Origin: Solanum dulcamara
Lineage: Eukaryota; Streptophyta; Magnoliopsida; Solanales; Solanaceae
NCBI RefSeq assembly: GCF_947179165.1
Contig: NC_077240.1
Location: 24,718,001-24,782,000 of the forward strand
Reading direction: 5' to 3'
Length of the DNA stretch: 64,000 nucleotides
The notes below the pieces were generated by a model. That model was not told where the DNA came from and did no database searches. It worked only from the letters and a program-made list of their open reading frames with translations. Position 1 is the stretch's first letter; the number at the start of each line of letters is the position of its first letter. This document shows positions 48,623 to 59,552 of this stretch, piece by piece. The position numbers were made by a program, and so were the translations under genes.

Positions 48623-49597
48623 GCAACAGGTTCATTGTATGCAATTGATAACAAATAATCATTTCATTAGGTTCATTCCATCTTTTTCTAGTCACATACA
48701 TGAAGGCAATACTAAGGATGCAGTTAACAGGCATACATAACACGTACGGGAAAGTAAACCATCACCTCCTCGAAACCAAGCCTAAATACTCTTAAGGAAC
48801 TTGAGCTTTCCCTTTCCGGAGTCTCTTGGCTTTATTCTTGGTCTAAAACAAATAAGGAACACAAGTAATCAATGAACAATGGCCTAAATTATCCGGATTA
48901 TATCAAAATAGTAACCATTGGCCAAGTTCATGATACCCAACTAGGATTTTTTCCACCATTAAATTCAGGCCAAGAAACCCCCTCCCTCCGGATAATTACC
49001 ATGGATTCTAGGTTGTAAAAATCAAAATAAAATTTGGGGAAGTATTTAACTTACCTTTAGTGCGAGAATTGGTGGAAAACTGAAAAGGATAGCCATAGAT
49101 CGTCCTCTTTCTCTCCAAAATGAAAATGCCGAAAGAATGATGTTTTTGGAACTTTTACCGATAAAACCCACGTCTAGCCCGTTATAGCGAGACCATCCCG
49201 CCGTAGCGGCCCTCGCCATAGAGAGTTAATCCCATCGTGGTGGGTTGTACAGAATCAAAAGCTCGAAATTTGTGTTTCAAACCCCCATTCCACAACACAT
49301 TCTTAAACCTTGACGTTCTGACACCACTCTTTCACACCAAGATCAATTCCAGGAGTTCTGCTCCCCCAAATTCGATTCCGTAAAGCCGTAAAAACTCCTT
49401 AGTGTCTTGGCTATCAACTCAAATTATCAAAATCATAATTAATCCTCCATCCATTACCGAATTACCCCAGACCTCATTTAACTCAGATTTCGTCCAAGTC
49501 TGGCCTAGGCTCGAAATTTTCAAGTTACTACTCAGGAATTTTCTGGACAAATTCCTCTCCCATTGGCTTATCCATAGCGACGGAAACAGATCGTACA
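48623..49597 (-). mobile_element. LTR fragment of another element (minus strand)
   Basis: It has the composition and order of the LTRs above when read on the minus strand. This includes a GC-rich block of ATAGCG/CGCCGTAGCGGC words (49,165-49,215) in an AT-rich surround. The left edge follows the 48,622 LTR end and the right edge is the start of copy C. Termini were not defined; no gene is seen. Confidence 0.45.
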
Positions 49598-51540
49598 AAC
49601 ATAAATTAAAATATATTTTAATTTGTTGAATTTCACGAATTACTATAGTCAAGACTTCTCATGCTATTTTCTTTCTCGAGACTGTCAAGTTTTAACGTTT
49701 TATACAAATTCTTAACAAACAATTTTAGAATGTGAATAATAATAGGCCAAACAATAAAACGCTTAATTAATTTGTGCAATTGTTAATTTATTAGATTTTT
49801 CACTCGATCCCAATTTTTTGATCATAAACAAATAGTTGTGAAGAGCATAAACAATCAAGATTATCATTTTTATATTTTAAAATCATATAATTAAAGAGTT
49901 TAGTGTATTTCTAATAAGAAATATCGTGATTGCTTGCAATTTTATGACGACTCTAATGGAGGTGATTTATCAAAAACTCATGGATTAACAATTGTTGTTG
50001 ATAATGAGGTTAGTCTATTGAAGCATTTTAATTATATATTATGACTTGAACTCTTAATATTAATGTAGTGGTCTTTTAAAAAATATGCATACATAGTAAG
50101 TATATAATATAATTATTGCGTGTTAATTAAGTGAAAGTAAAGGATCTACATTTGAGTTTTTAGTGTTTAGATTAAGGAGCCTTAACTTTAGTTTGCGAAG
50201 AGATAAAAATATGTTATATTTACTTTGACAGACACTAATGAAAATTCGTTGAGTTTAGTTAAGAAGTTGAACAAGAAATTACAAGTCATTCGATCAAAAC
50301 TCCGCAATCTGTAGAATCGCACTTGCTTACATCATCGTCGAGGTTATTACGCCTTACATGCTTAAAAATAATTAAGCTTAATTTATTATCATATTTTGAA
50401 TTTTATTTTTTTCTTAATTTGTGTTGTTGTTAATTATTTTGATACTTTAATTTATAATAGGGCAATTGATGTTTTAAAAAAAAAAAACATCCACACTAGC
50501 ACTAGTAAAAGCAACTATGCGATCAGAAGGGAGCAGTAGAGTCATCCCTAGAAGAGACAATGACGTTCTAAAATAAAGAGAAAGAGAAAAACAAAGGGGT
50601 CTGTATTGTCCAAAAGAAAGCAATCTGCTCCATGAGTGTCTTGATTAATTCTTCGAATTGGAAAGCTATAATTATATCTTATGCTCTTAATTTAATTTTC
50701 GAAGAAATTGTTAGCTGTTTTGTTTGTTTTGGCGAACAATTTTTTCTATTTCTCAATTTTTGACTATATCTTTTATATGATTTTAAAAATCATGACTGAG
50801 TTAGAGTTTAAATTTATGAATTTTGAATCATAACAATTTTTTATTGAATAACTTTGGATGGATTAATGATATATATTAAGTGAAATTCTTCAATAAACGA
50901 ACATAGAGTTTGTGCCATAAAATTATTGTGTTATCTTAAACTCGTAAGTTGAAGTGCAAATTCACTTTTGTATGGAATCATCATATGATATAAAAAAAAC
51001 TATCATTAGATGGAGTTTCAACAAGTATTTTGACATTTATAAAGTAGCAATTTGCGTTTAGCCTTATTATTATAAGTAACGTGTGAAAAATTAATTGTTT
51101 CAAAAAAAAATTGCATCAAATTATAAAAAATGACATGTAGCTAGACACTTTATGGGAAACAATTGCCCCATGAATGTTTATATACTAATATACTTTTTCA
51201 ACATCAGTTCAGAGTTTATGTAATAACATTTTTTTTCTCTACATGTAGATTCTACAGTACAACAACTAAATAGTTTTTAGGCCTCAACTCCCAAAATTGT
51301 CAAGGAGAAGGCAGACATGCATGCATGAACATACAGTTGCTAGATTCGGATTAGAAAACACAAAAGAAAGAAATACTTTATTCAACATACTTATATAAAA
51401 GATTAGAATATTTAAGTTGATTTATTATCAGAAAAATATTTCTTATAGCTAAGGGTGTATTTTGTTATACTCCACCTGTTTCCATCTATATGTTTCAATC
51501 TATAACAATTTTTTATTATAAAAAATAATATGTGTTACGT
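49598..51540 (+). repeat. Copy C of the dispersed locus
   Basis: The left part (49,598-49,940) matches copy A on both sides of its LINE and so represents the empty site. The middle (49,944-50,635) matches exons 2-4 of the copy B gene with introns. The right part (50,636-51,480) matches the copy B 3' flank, including the left edge of the MITE at 51,470. It lacks the LTR inserted in the other copies. Confidence 0.8.
49944..50635 (+). pseudogene. Copy C of the unrecognised gene, frameshifted
   Basis: Exon equivalents are 49,944-50,008, 50,232-50,342 and 50,461-50,635, with the GT and AG intron borders conserved. Exon 2 still reads DDSNGGDLSKTHGLTIVVDNE in separate halves. Exon 3 is two bases shorter than in copy B, which brings a TGA or TAA into frame. 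Exon 4 is shorter by 27 bases and has an A12 run. No equivalent of exon 1 is visible. It is a pseudogene of the 23,444-24,754 gene. Confidence 0.7.
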
Positions 51541-52225
51541 GACAGAACACGTATAAAACTGCAGATTATTATTTAACACAAATTTGAGCGTGACCTTTTA
51601 AGGGTTATATATTTCACTTTTAAAATATTTAGGGGGAGAGGTTAATAAGACCCATGAAGTATAGTTATATAATTGAAAATTAGCTAAAAAAAATTGGAGG
51701 AGGTATTTGACTATTTCCTCCTAAATTAATTAATATTTACTTCCAAAAATGATTATTCATAAAAATAAAATAAAAATATATATACTCAATTATGTGTGTT
51801 TGGTACGCAGAAAAATGGCTTTCATGCAAAATGTGTTTCTAGAAAATGTTTTGTTAGAAAATATACTTACTTTCTAAAGTTGGATAAGCAAATAATAAAA
51901 TGTTATTCTAAAATCATTTATATGTAATCTAGCAAAATACTATGTGGACGAGATGAGGTAGGAAGTGTAATCTAGCAAAATACTATGTGGACAAGATGAG
52001 GTAGGAAGTGAGGGTGGATCGAAAAAAAAAATTAAATTTACAATGTTACCTATATAATTTATTTTTCTACTTTTTAAATTTAAAAAGAAAAATTACACCT
52101 AATAGACCAATTGTAAAACTATTTATCCAAATTAGACTCAATCCAAATTATTTATCCTTAATAGACTCATGACCCAAAATATTTACAATCTTATTCTACT
52201 TTTTTTTTCTTTTAATTTCGCACAT
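51541..52225. other. AT-rich intergenic region
   Basis: No gene is seen. It contains a 43-bp direct duplication (51,924-51,966 and 51,967-52,009; GTAATCTAGCAAAATACTAT...). The rest is low-complexity AT-rich DNA. Confidence 0.6.
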
Positions 52226-52533
52226 GACGTCAGAGTATAATATACTCTAATGGTATCAAGCAATTTCGCTGAAGTACTGTCTCTTCCTTCTTAATACCAT
52301 CAGAGTATATTTATACTATGATGGTATCAAACGTGTATTTATGTCAGTGCCCCTTCCTTTGTTCTTCTTTGATACCATCAGAGTATATTATACTTTGATA
52401 ATATCAAGTTATTTATCAAACAATTTCTTCTTAATACCATTAAAGTATAATATATTCTGATGGTATGAAGAAGAAATAGACAATTTTTCAGCGAAACTGC
52501 TTGATACCATGAAAATATATTACATGATATCAA
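52226..52533. mobile_element. Foldback (MITE-like) element with nested palindromes
   Basis: Five imperfect palindromes of the form TACCATCAGAGTATA...TATACT.TGATGGTA occur at 52,226-52,259, 52,291-52,330, 52,369-52,407, 52,434-52,467 and 52,501-52,533. The spacer AGCAATTTCGCTGAAG (52,259-52,275) returns inverted as TTTCAGCGAAACTGCT (52,487-52,502). The whole stretch is therefore a long inverted repeat of about 100-bp arms. It lies 200 bp before the CHMP7-like start codon. Confidence 0.6.
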
Positions 52534-52733
52534 ATGCGTGAAATAATTAAAAAAAAGGGGTATGAAAGTAATGAATATCAAAAGTAAATAATTATTTTTT
52601 TGGGTATAACAATAATTATCCTAATTTAAAAAGTCATTTATTTTCACGGAAAAATATTTTGAAGAACATCTTCCACAAACAATTGAACAGTGAATTTTGA
52701 TCAGAGTAGAGGAGGTCTCTCAATTAGGGTTTA

Positions 52734-55700
52734 ATGATGACGGGCAAAATCCAAGAAATGGAGGAGGATGTTATAGGAGAGGAGAAGTCAATTATGGAAT
52801 ATTTGAGGAAACAAGTCCCCGATTGGGACGATGAAGTGAAGTGCAATGCGAGGTTTAAGGCATTCAGCGGTCAGAGAACTGATTGGGAACCCCTTTATGT
52901 TTTCTGGAGGGATTTGATTCTCAATGTGGCTCGACACCTTCACATCTTCATTATTCGCCCTTCTCAGGTTTCTTCTTTTTACTTCTCCACTCTTTTTTCT
53001 ATCATTTCTGATGACAAGAATTGACCCTTTTTGTGTTGTGAATGGAAGGTGACCATTTGGTTCGATAGAGGAGGCCTCGTTCCTTTGTGCCTCGATCAAG
53101 TACTGGTATGTGCCACGTTGTAAATTTTCAAATTGTGCTTTTGGAAATGTAATGCATAAAGATATGCTTGTTTAAGTTAGCTTGCGATTTTTGGTTGGGG
53201 ATGGAGGGAAGGAGTACTAGGTCGCAGTGGGAGGTGGGAATTCTAGCAGTTGAACTTGAAGTTAATTAATATCCTCAAGTTTGAGTCTTTAATGTATGTT
53301 ATTAATAATGTGTTAGTATTTGGAAAGTAAAGGTTTAAAGATAAAAAGTAGTGTTTTTGCATGGAATCCAAAGTATTCTCTCCAATGTCATGAAAGATTT
53401 CCTCAAGCAAGGCACACAAGTGAAGAATCTGGAGTCTCTGGAGAGGAGCTAGATTGTGTGAGTGATCATAATTGGAGATAAAAGATTGAAGAAACCCAAC
53501 CTGACAATGCAAAAGATCTTCAATAAAATTATGACAAGTAGAATTAACAACAAGGTCATTTTCTGCATTACTGAAACAATAGGGAGAATGATAACTATGG
53601 AAGACTAGGGTTCCAACAACAACAACATACCCACAACATACCCAGTGTAATCCCACAAGTGGGGTTCGTAGAGGGTGGTATGTAAGAATCCTTACCCCTA
53701 CCTTGTGAGGGTAGAGAGGTTTTTCTGATAGACCCTCGGCTCAAGTAAACTAGGGTTCTAACCTAGAGGCCAACTGGCCAAAAAAAAGCGACTTTTTTCC
53801 AGTTGCTACACATGGGTGGAAAGAGTTATCTAGTACATCTATTGGTGGGAGAATACAGAAATCTGGTGAAACTGTTAGGTGCGTGCAACTTGGGAATGGT
53901 CACAGAGGAGGATGGGAAGAATTTGGTGATAATAGATAAAGTTAGCTTCAGAGCTTGTGCTAGAAGAGGAAGGCTTTGCTATAGAGCATGAGTGATGTCA
54001 AGCTTTCTTTGAGACCTCTATCAAAAGGAAAAGCAGATGGTAACATTAGGAGCAGAGTGTCTGGTCAACTATGGAAAGCTCAGCTGCCTTATTGAAAGGA
54101 TATTGATTCCCAATTGGAAGTTTTGATTCCTCTAATGGTGGTTATTCATCAAATCTAAGCATGGAAGTGAATGAGATCCTATAATATCCCTGAAGAAGGT
54201 TCTAATAATTTTATCACTGTCAGCTTTGATTGATTCGGGGCCTGTTTCTTTCTTTAATTTTAAGAAAAGAAAAAAGGAGAGTCTCAGCAAAGTACTTATT
54301 AAAACATCTTATATTGTAGGAAACATACTTCTTTGAAATGAAAGACATGAAGGATTATTGATTGACTTAAAGAAGATGCACACATGTGGAAGGAAGTTAG
54401 CAGCAAAAGATTATTCATTTTGCAGAATGGTGTATAAGAACCTAGGGAGATAGTTTTCCAAAAAAAAGGACCGAGGGAGATTATTCTTCATTTACTGATA
54501 CTGATGAAGATGAGTAACAGGAAGCAAATTGTAGCTATAAATTAAGTGGATCTGTATCAAGACTAAATGGGACAGTGACACTGAAACTGAAATGTTACTT
54601 GCATCACTGATTTTACTTGTTAATGGAAAAAACCTATACCATGTAAATATGGAAAGATTCATGTATCCCTGTAATTAGGTAATTAGGAGATTTTGCAGGA
54701 ATGCAATTATTTCCTTCATTTCTTTCCTCATTTATATTTCTTGTCAAGGTTATTTAAACCCTAATGGCTTAAGGGAATAATCAAGCAACCTCTTCCCGAA
54801 GTCTCTTCTTCTATTCTTGTTTCACATTATCTATGTTTGACCACTTAGAACTACTGATATGAACATGGAATAATTGTATTAATGCCTGATTGAGATTGGA
54901 ATCAATTAAGCAAGCTCACTAAAATGCAAATTCGAAAGAGCTGATAAGAAGGTTAACATAGGAAGAGCAAGAAAGAACAGAAAAGAAGTTTTCACTCTAC
55001 AAAGGAAACCAGGAAATGAGGCTTGTCTCGGACTGTTGCATGAAGTTGGATGGAGGAATGAAGTTCACGATAAATTAGATGAACATAATAAAAGGTTTGT
55101 TTGCTGTAAGGATAAAAGGGATCTTTCATTAGTCGATGTAGGTTTTTTCGTCTTATTTTAGTATACTCTGTTGTAGGTGGGTTTTACCATGCCTTTTGTT
55201 CTTTCTGATACAATCTCTTTTGCAGTAAATATATCAAAGTTATATTAATTGAACAGTGTCATTAATCATCAAAAGAGATTGTAAGCAAATTATCTTAAAA
55301 TCTAATAAGTTGAATCAGTGTTACCAATTTTAAATGTGAAGTTTAAAGATTTACGCTGGAATTAAATTTTTTCCTGCCCCATGCATTTGTATGTCCACAC
55401 AATGCATCAGCCAGAAGCATGACGATACTATTCTTTACATAGCTTGAAATGAATGCTGCTGGTGAACTATTGCGGAATGTGGGAGTAGCTGATCCAGCTA
55501 GTGGTTGGGTTTCTCAAATTTTGCGGAGAGTAGTAAATTTGGGAGGTGTGCTGAGACCTTCTACTCAAGAAAAGCTTGCTGAAGACTATTACATAATTCC
55601 TGTGTTACTGAAGGTAATTGTTTTGTGTTTCCTAAAATAATCATTGATATTATTCATCTTTATGTACCAGATTTGGAGGGGATTCATCAATATAAAACTG

Positions 55701-58700
55701 ATCATATCTACAAGCCCGAGTGAAAGTAGAACTGTTAATTAGAAAGTAAATAGGATAGTGGAAATATGAATGGTCTTATCTCAAGCATTGCCTATCTCAG
55801 ACAGTCTATGACTATCTCCTATATTCATGATGTTAAATGCCTTCTTTGTTCTTGCTTTCTTTTTGTGTTTTCATTGGTTTCTGTTTGTCTTTTCTTTTTC
55901 CCCTCCTTTCCCATGGTTTTCCTTAATTTGTTTCTTGGCTCTATTTCCTGTACTTCCCTTTTGAGATAGCCCTAGTAATCATTTCACTTTAGTTCTCTTA
56001 AATGGTTATTGGATTTTCTAATCTTTCAACCCACCACCCAAAAAAACTAAACTAGGAAAAGGCTCTTCAAGTGGTCCAAGCGTTATCTGAAAACCACTGG
56101 ACAGCTTCGTGTGTAATTACATGGAGGAAGTTCCAGGAGATTTCTGGCGGATTGAAAGAAGCTCATGCAGTCTTGAATCACTTGTGTGAACACGGGAAAG
56201 CAAAGTACCTTGTAACAAACAAGGACTTAATGGAGGTAATGTTAGTTGGAATACTGTTTTCCATTTACATTTCATGTATCAATACTGTGTTTGGTTCCAC
56301 AAAGGGAGCTGAAAGGGTGAATGAAAGAGAAACTCACCACTTGCCGTTGAAGGACTTGTTATCACTTATGGCTAGTTGTTTGGTACAATTGGAAGGGAAA
56401 TAAAAGATACGTGCTTTTCTCTCCATTTTCGTAGTTGTATGCCACCCCTCAGTATTAACTTTCCCTCTGCTTTTACTTTCATATATAGCTAGTGAATTTC
56501 TTTTTTTTAATTATTATTTTTGTGATGAGAACAAACAGCATTCTTTTGAGTTTTTGACAAAAAGCATCTCTATTGTTTGGGTTCAAATTTAACTTCATTC
56601 CTGTAGTTTTGAGTTTTTGACAAAAAGCATACCTAATGTATTAAAGTATTAACACTTTCTAGTCCAAAACTTAACAAGTACAGTGCAATGGACGAGTTTG
56701 TATGTTGCATTGAAATAATAGATCACTAAACTATTTTACAGGACTTGTATACCTGTAGCAATCAAGAAAATTGTATATGGACATCCGGCAATCTTTATTG
56801 ATTCCCATTCCATAATAATTGGTTGCTATTGTTTCTCCTTTATGATTGGGATCTAAAACTCTGGTCAGCCAAAAGTCTTGACTACTTCTTAGTACTGCCA
56901 TATTTTGTTTGTTAAATCATTGGAAGCTTGGTTCACCTATCCTTGAACACTGCTAGTAATATGGATGGATGTAGTTTTTCCATACAGGGAGTGAAAGTCT
57001 CTCTTTCAGCAAGAGCACTTTCTGGTACAACAAGTCTAGATTTTGATGTGCTGCATTTGATTTGGACAGTAGAGAAACTTGAGCATCAGCTTAATGTGAT
57101 AGATCTACGCTGGAAAAGGTAAGGACTATCATCCTCCATTATTAAATGCTAATACAATTGAGGAGAGTACCACCAATAAATGCTTCTGTTGTGTAAATCT
57201 CCAAAAATAATTGCTTCATCCAAAAAAGGAAAATATGAAAATAATTGTTTTTCCTGCGGCCAGAATTGGACAGGAAATGCCCAATTTTTTGACGTAGTGT
57301 TGTTGTTAAGTTCTGACTAATTATAATGGCTTTATTTGGGGCTCATTTAGACAGTACTGTTCCTCAAAGTTAACCAAAATAACTAGGATACTTGTTCTAT
57401 GCACAGGTCTAGAGCATCTGCTTTAGCTTCTTTAAAACTTGGGAACAAACAGGTGGCTCTAAAGTATTCAAGAGAGATGAAGATGGCTTCTTTGAGCAGA
57501 GAAAAATGTGCAGCGCTTTTAAACCGAGTAGAGGAAGTCCTTGCAGTTATTGGTGATGCAGAAGCCTCAAAGGAGGTTGAATGATATTATATTATGTGAA
57601 ACTGTGCTTGGTCTAATTCAAAATTGACAAGTTACAGATGACTTTATTAACCCTTTAAACTGATTTAGCAACTCTAAACTTAACCCTGATTAATGGCAGG
57701 TTGCTGAAGCCATTCGAATTGGCACACAGGCTATTAAGGAAAATGGGATCAATTATGACGAAGTTGAGCTGTGTCTACAGGAGCTGAACGAGTGTATTGA
57801 TTCGCAGAAGCAGATTGATGAAATTCTAGGTAGTATTACACTCCGAAAGCCGTCACATTCTTACCAGATACTCCCTCCATTTCAATTTGTTTGTCTTGCT
57901 TTCCTTTTCATTCTTACCAGATACTCCCTCCATTTCAATTTGTTTGTCTTGCTTTCCTTTTTAGTCTCTTTCAAAAGAATGTATTTTTCCCTTTTGGCAA
58001 CTCTTTAATTTGAACTTTACACATGGCATGTTTAAGACCATAAAATTAAATAACATTTTGGTACATTCTACATATATTTGGTTTAAGACCACAAGATTCA
58101 AAAGTTTTCTTTACTTTCGTAAACTTTGTGCCAAGTCAAAATCGGACAAACAAATTGAAACGGAGGGAGTATTAAAATTCAAGAGAGAACATATATAGTT
58201 TAACTCAATTTGTAATCGTAGTAGTGGATATTCTTATATACTATTCACTAGAAACCTATAACCAAGAATGGATCGAGCCTGTTTTTGGAAACATCTGTCC
58301 CAGTTTTTTAACTGACGGACATTGATGAACCTTCAGGTTAATATATGATCTCAACTTGGTATCAAGTCATCACTTAATATGTCCTTTGAGCGTGAAGATA
58401 TTGCCTGATCAACTGATAAACTGAACATGGACATATCTCCCAATCTGATTATTGCTTGTTAAGTTTAGCTGGGTTTGTATCTGTACTAAAGCTACTAGTT
58501 TTCTGGCTCCTCCTCAGGATCAAATGGAGCAGGTGCAGAAATTGAGGATGAAGATATTGAAGAGGAGCTGAAGGAGCTAGAGCTGAATTTCGCTGAGGTA
58601 CCAACTCAAAAATCCACTGGGATAGATGCTGTAGTAGCAGGAGCACAGGAAACTGCCGATGCACTGAGTGACTCTCTTTCGAAGCTTCATCTCACACACC

Positions 58701-58789
58701 ATGCAAGGAAGGATCTGGAGGCAGAACATGCTGTAGAGTCTATGGGTGCTGTATCAAAAGATGTCAATCGTGAAGCTGTTCTATCATAG
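52734..58789 (+). CDS. CHMP7: CHMP7-like ESCRT-III protein (SNF7 family), eight exons, 447 residues
   Basis: Exons 52,734-52,967, 53,049-53,105, 55,443-55,613, 56,056-56,235, 56,988-57,118, 57,407-57,575, 57,700-57,829 and 58,518-58,789 join through GT-AG introns with consistent phases to TAG. The N-terminal half (residues 1-214) has the plant CHMP7 signature PDWDDEVKCNARFKAFSGQR, DWEPLYVFWRDLIL and WFDRGGLVPLCLDQVL, a winged-helix, ESCRT-II-like region. From about residue 230 the charged helical SNF7 domain follows (LEHQLNVIDLRWKR, ASALASLKLGNKQVALKYSR), with an acidic end (EDEDIEEELKELELNF). In the family it acts in ESCRT-III assembly at endosomes and the nuclear envelope. Length is close to human CHMP7. 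The exon 4 start could instead be 56,062. Intron 2 carries a retroposon tail and intron 7 a MITE. Confidence 0.93.
53604..53613 (+). repeat. Target-site duplication, left copy (retroposon tail)
   Basis: ACTAGGGTTC here and again at 53,749-53,758 bracket the minus-strand insertion. Confidence 0.75.
53614..53748 (-). mobile_element. 5'-truncated RTE LINE or SINE tail in CHMP7 intron 2
   Basis: On the minus strand this reads GAGCCGAGGGTCTATCAG, GGTAGGGGTAAGG, CCCCACTTGTGGGATTACAC and TGGG, ending in (TTG)n. It corresponds to the last 110-135 bases of the LINE at 3,141-7,068. Either a severely truncated LINE or a SINE sharing the same tail would look like this. Confidence 0.8.
57856..57961 (+). 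repeat. 53-bp tandem duplication
   Basis: The unit starting CATTCTTACCAGATACTCCC occurs at 57,856 and again at 57,909. Each includes four or more intron bases plus the first 30-40 bases of the MITE. Confidence 0.9.
57924..58169. mobile_element. Stowaway-type MITE in CHMP7 intron 7
   Basis: A 246-bp element with terminal inverted repeats CTCCCTCCATTTCAATTTGT and ACAAATTGAAACGGAGGGAG, flanked by TA on both sides (57,922-57,923 and 58,170-58,171). No coding capacity. The form is that of mariner-derived Stowaway elements. Confidence 0.85.
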
Positions 58790-59393
58790 CCAATTGCATT
58801 TGATCTTGTTTTCTCCATGTTTTGTACTGTGATGGCTGGTAGTCCATGCAATAACTGATAGTGTGCTCCTTTGCTCTTCAGAGATCTGGGTATAATTGAT
58901 GTGTGAAACACTGTCGATAAGACATTGGGAGTTGACAGGTCAATGATGTTGTATATTATCAAAAAGTTATACTCTTTAGTTTTTGTGTCTAGTTTTCCTT
59001 TTCAATCTAATATCCAAACGTTCTACACTATGCTTTTTTAGACGAGAAGATTATTCAAAGTGCATTTTTTGGTATGTTATACACGCAGTTTAAGATTATA
59101 AGATTAAAAGGTGTCTTTTACATTTTTAAGACCAAGATTGAAAAGTGTTTTTTTAAATATTTTTAAACATCTTGTCCTGCCAAATAAAAACACAAAATGA
59201 AATAGAAGGGATGTCATTTATGCGCAGCTAGATGAGTCTAGTTCTCCCAAAATGAAGCACTTTCCTTGGTAGTAAAAATTCCTCACGTTCTGTGCTAGAC
59301 TGCTAGTTATGTACTAGCTAAGATTTCTGTTGCAACAGTGAAATTTTTTTTATGAGGTGCATGGATATTTTCTTGCACGAATTATTTTTACAC
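58790..59393 (+). other. 3' region of the CHMP7-like gene and spacer
   Basis: Presumed 3' UTR followed by spacer. At 59,040-59,215 an AT-rich stretch (AGTTTAAGATTATAAGATTA, AAATAGAAGGGATG) looks like a decayed MITE. No polyadenylation site could be fixed. Confidence 0.4.
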
Positions 59394-59552
59394 TCATCTT
59401 CCTTGACTGGTAAAGTTGTTGTGTGATCAAGAGGGTTCAGGCTCGAGCTCTGGAAATAAACACTGACAAAAATCCAGGGTAAGACAACAATAGACCTTTG
59501 TGGTCGGACCCTTCTACGAACCCCGCATATTGCACCACTGTTCTTTCCTCAT
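59394..59552 (+). mobile_element. Au-type SINE (tRNA-derived)
   Basis: The order CTTGACTGGTAAAGTTGTTG (A-box region), GAGGGTTCAGGCTCGAGC (B-box region, 59,431-59,447), CAGGGTAAGACAACAATAGA, TTTGTGGTCGGACCCTTCTA and ACCCCGCATATTGCACC follows the Au SINE of angiosperms, with several substitutions. It lies between the convergent 3' ends of the CHMP7-like and ASY3-like genes. Confidence 0.8.

Noticed and set aside
53243..53656. 137-residue minus-strand ORF in CHMP7 intron 2
   Set aside because: It overlaps the retroposon tail and intron sequence, with no recognisable motif.
59431..59447. A tRNA gene at the B-box-like sequence
   Set aside because: No acceptor stem or anticodon arm can be formed; the context matches an Au-type SINE.
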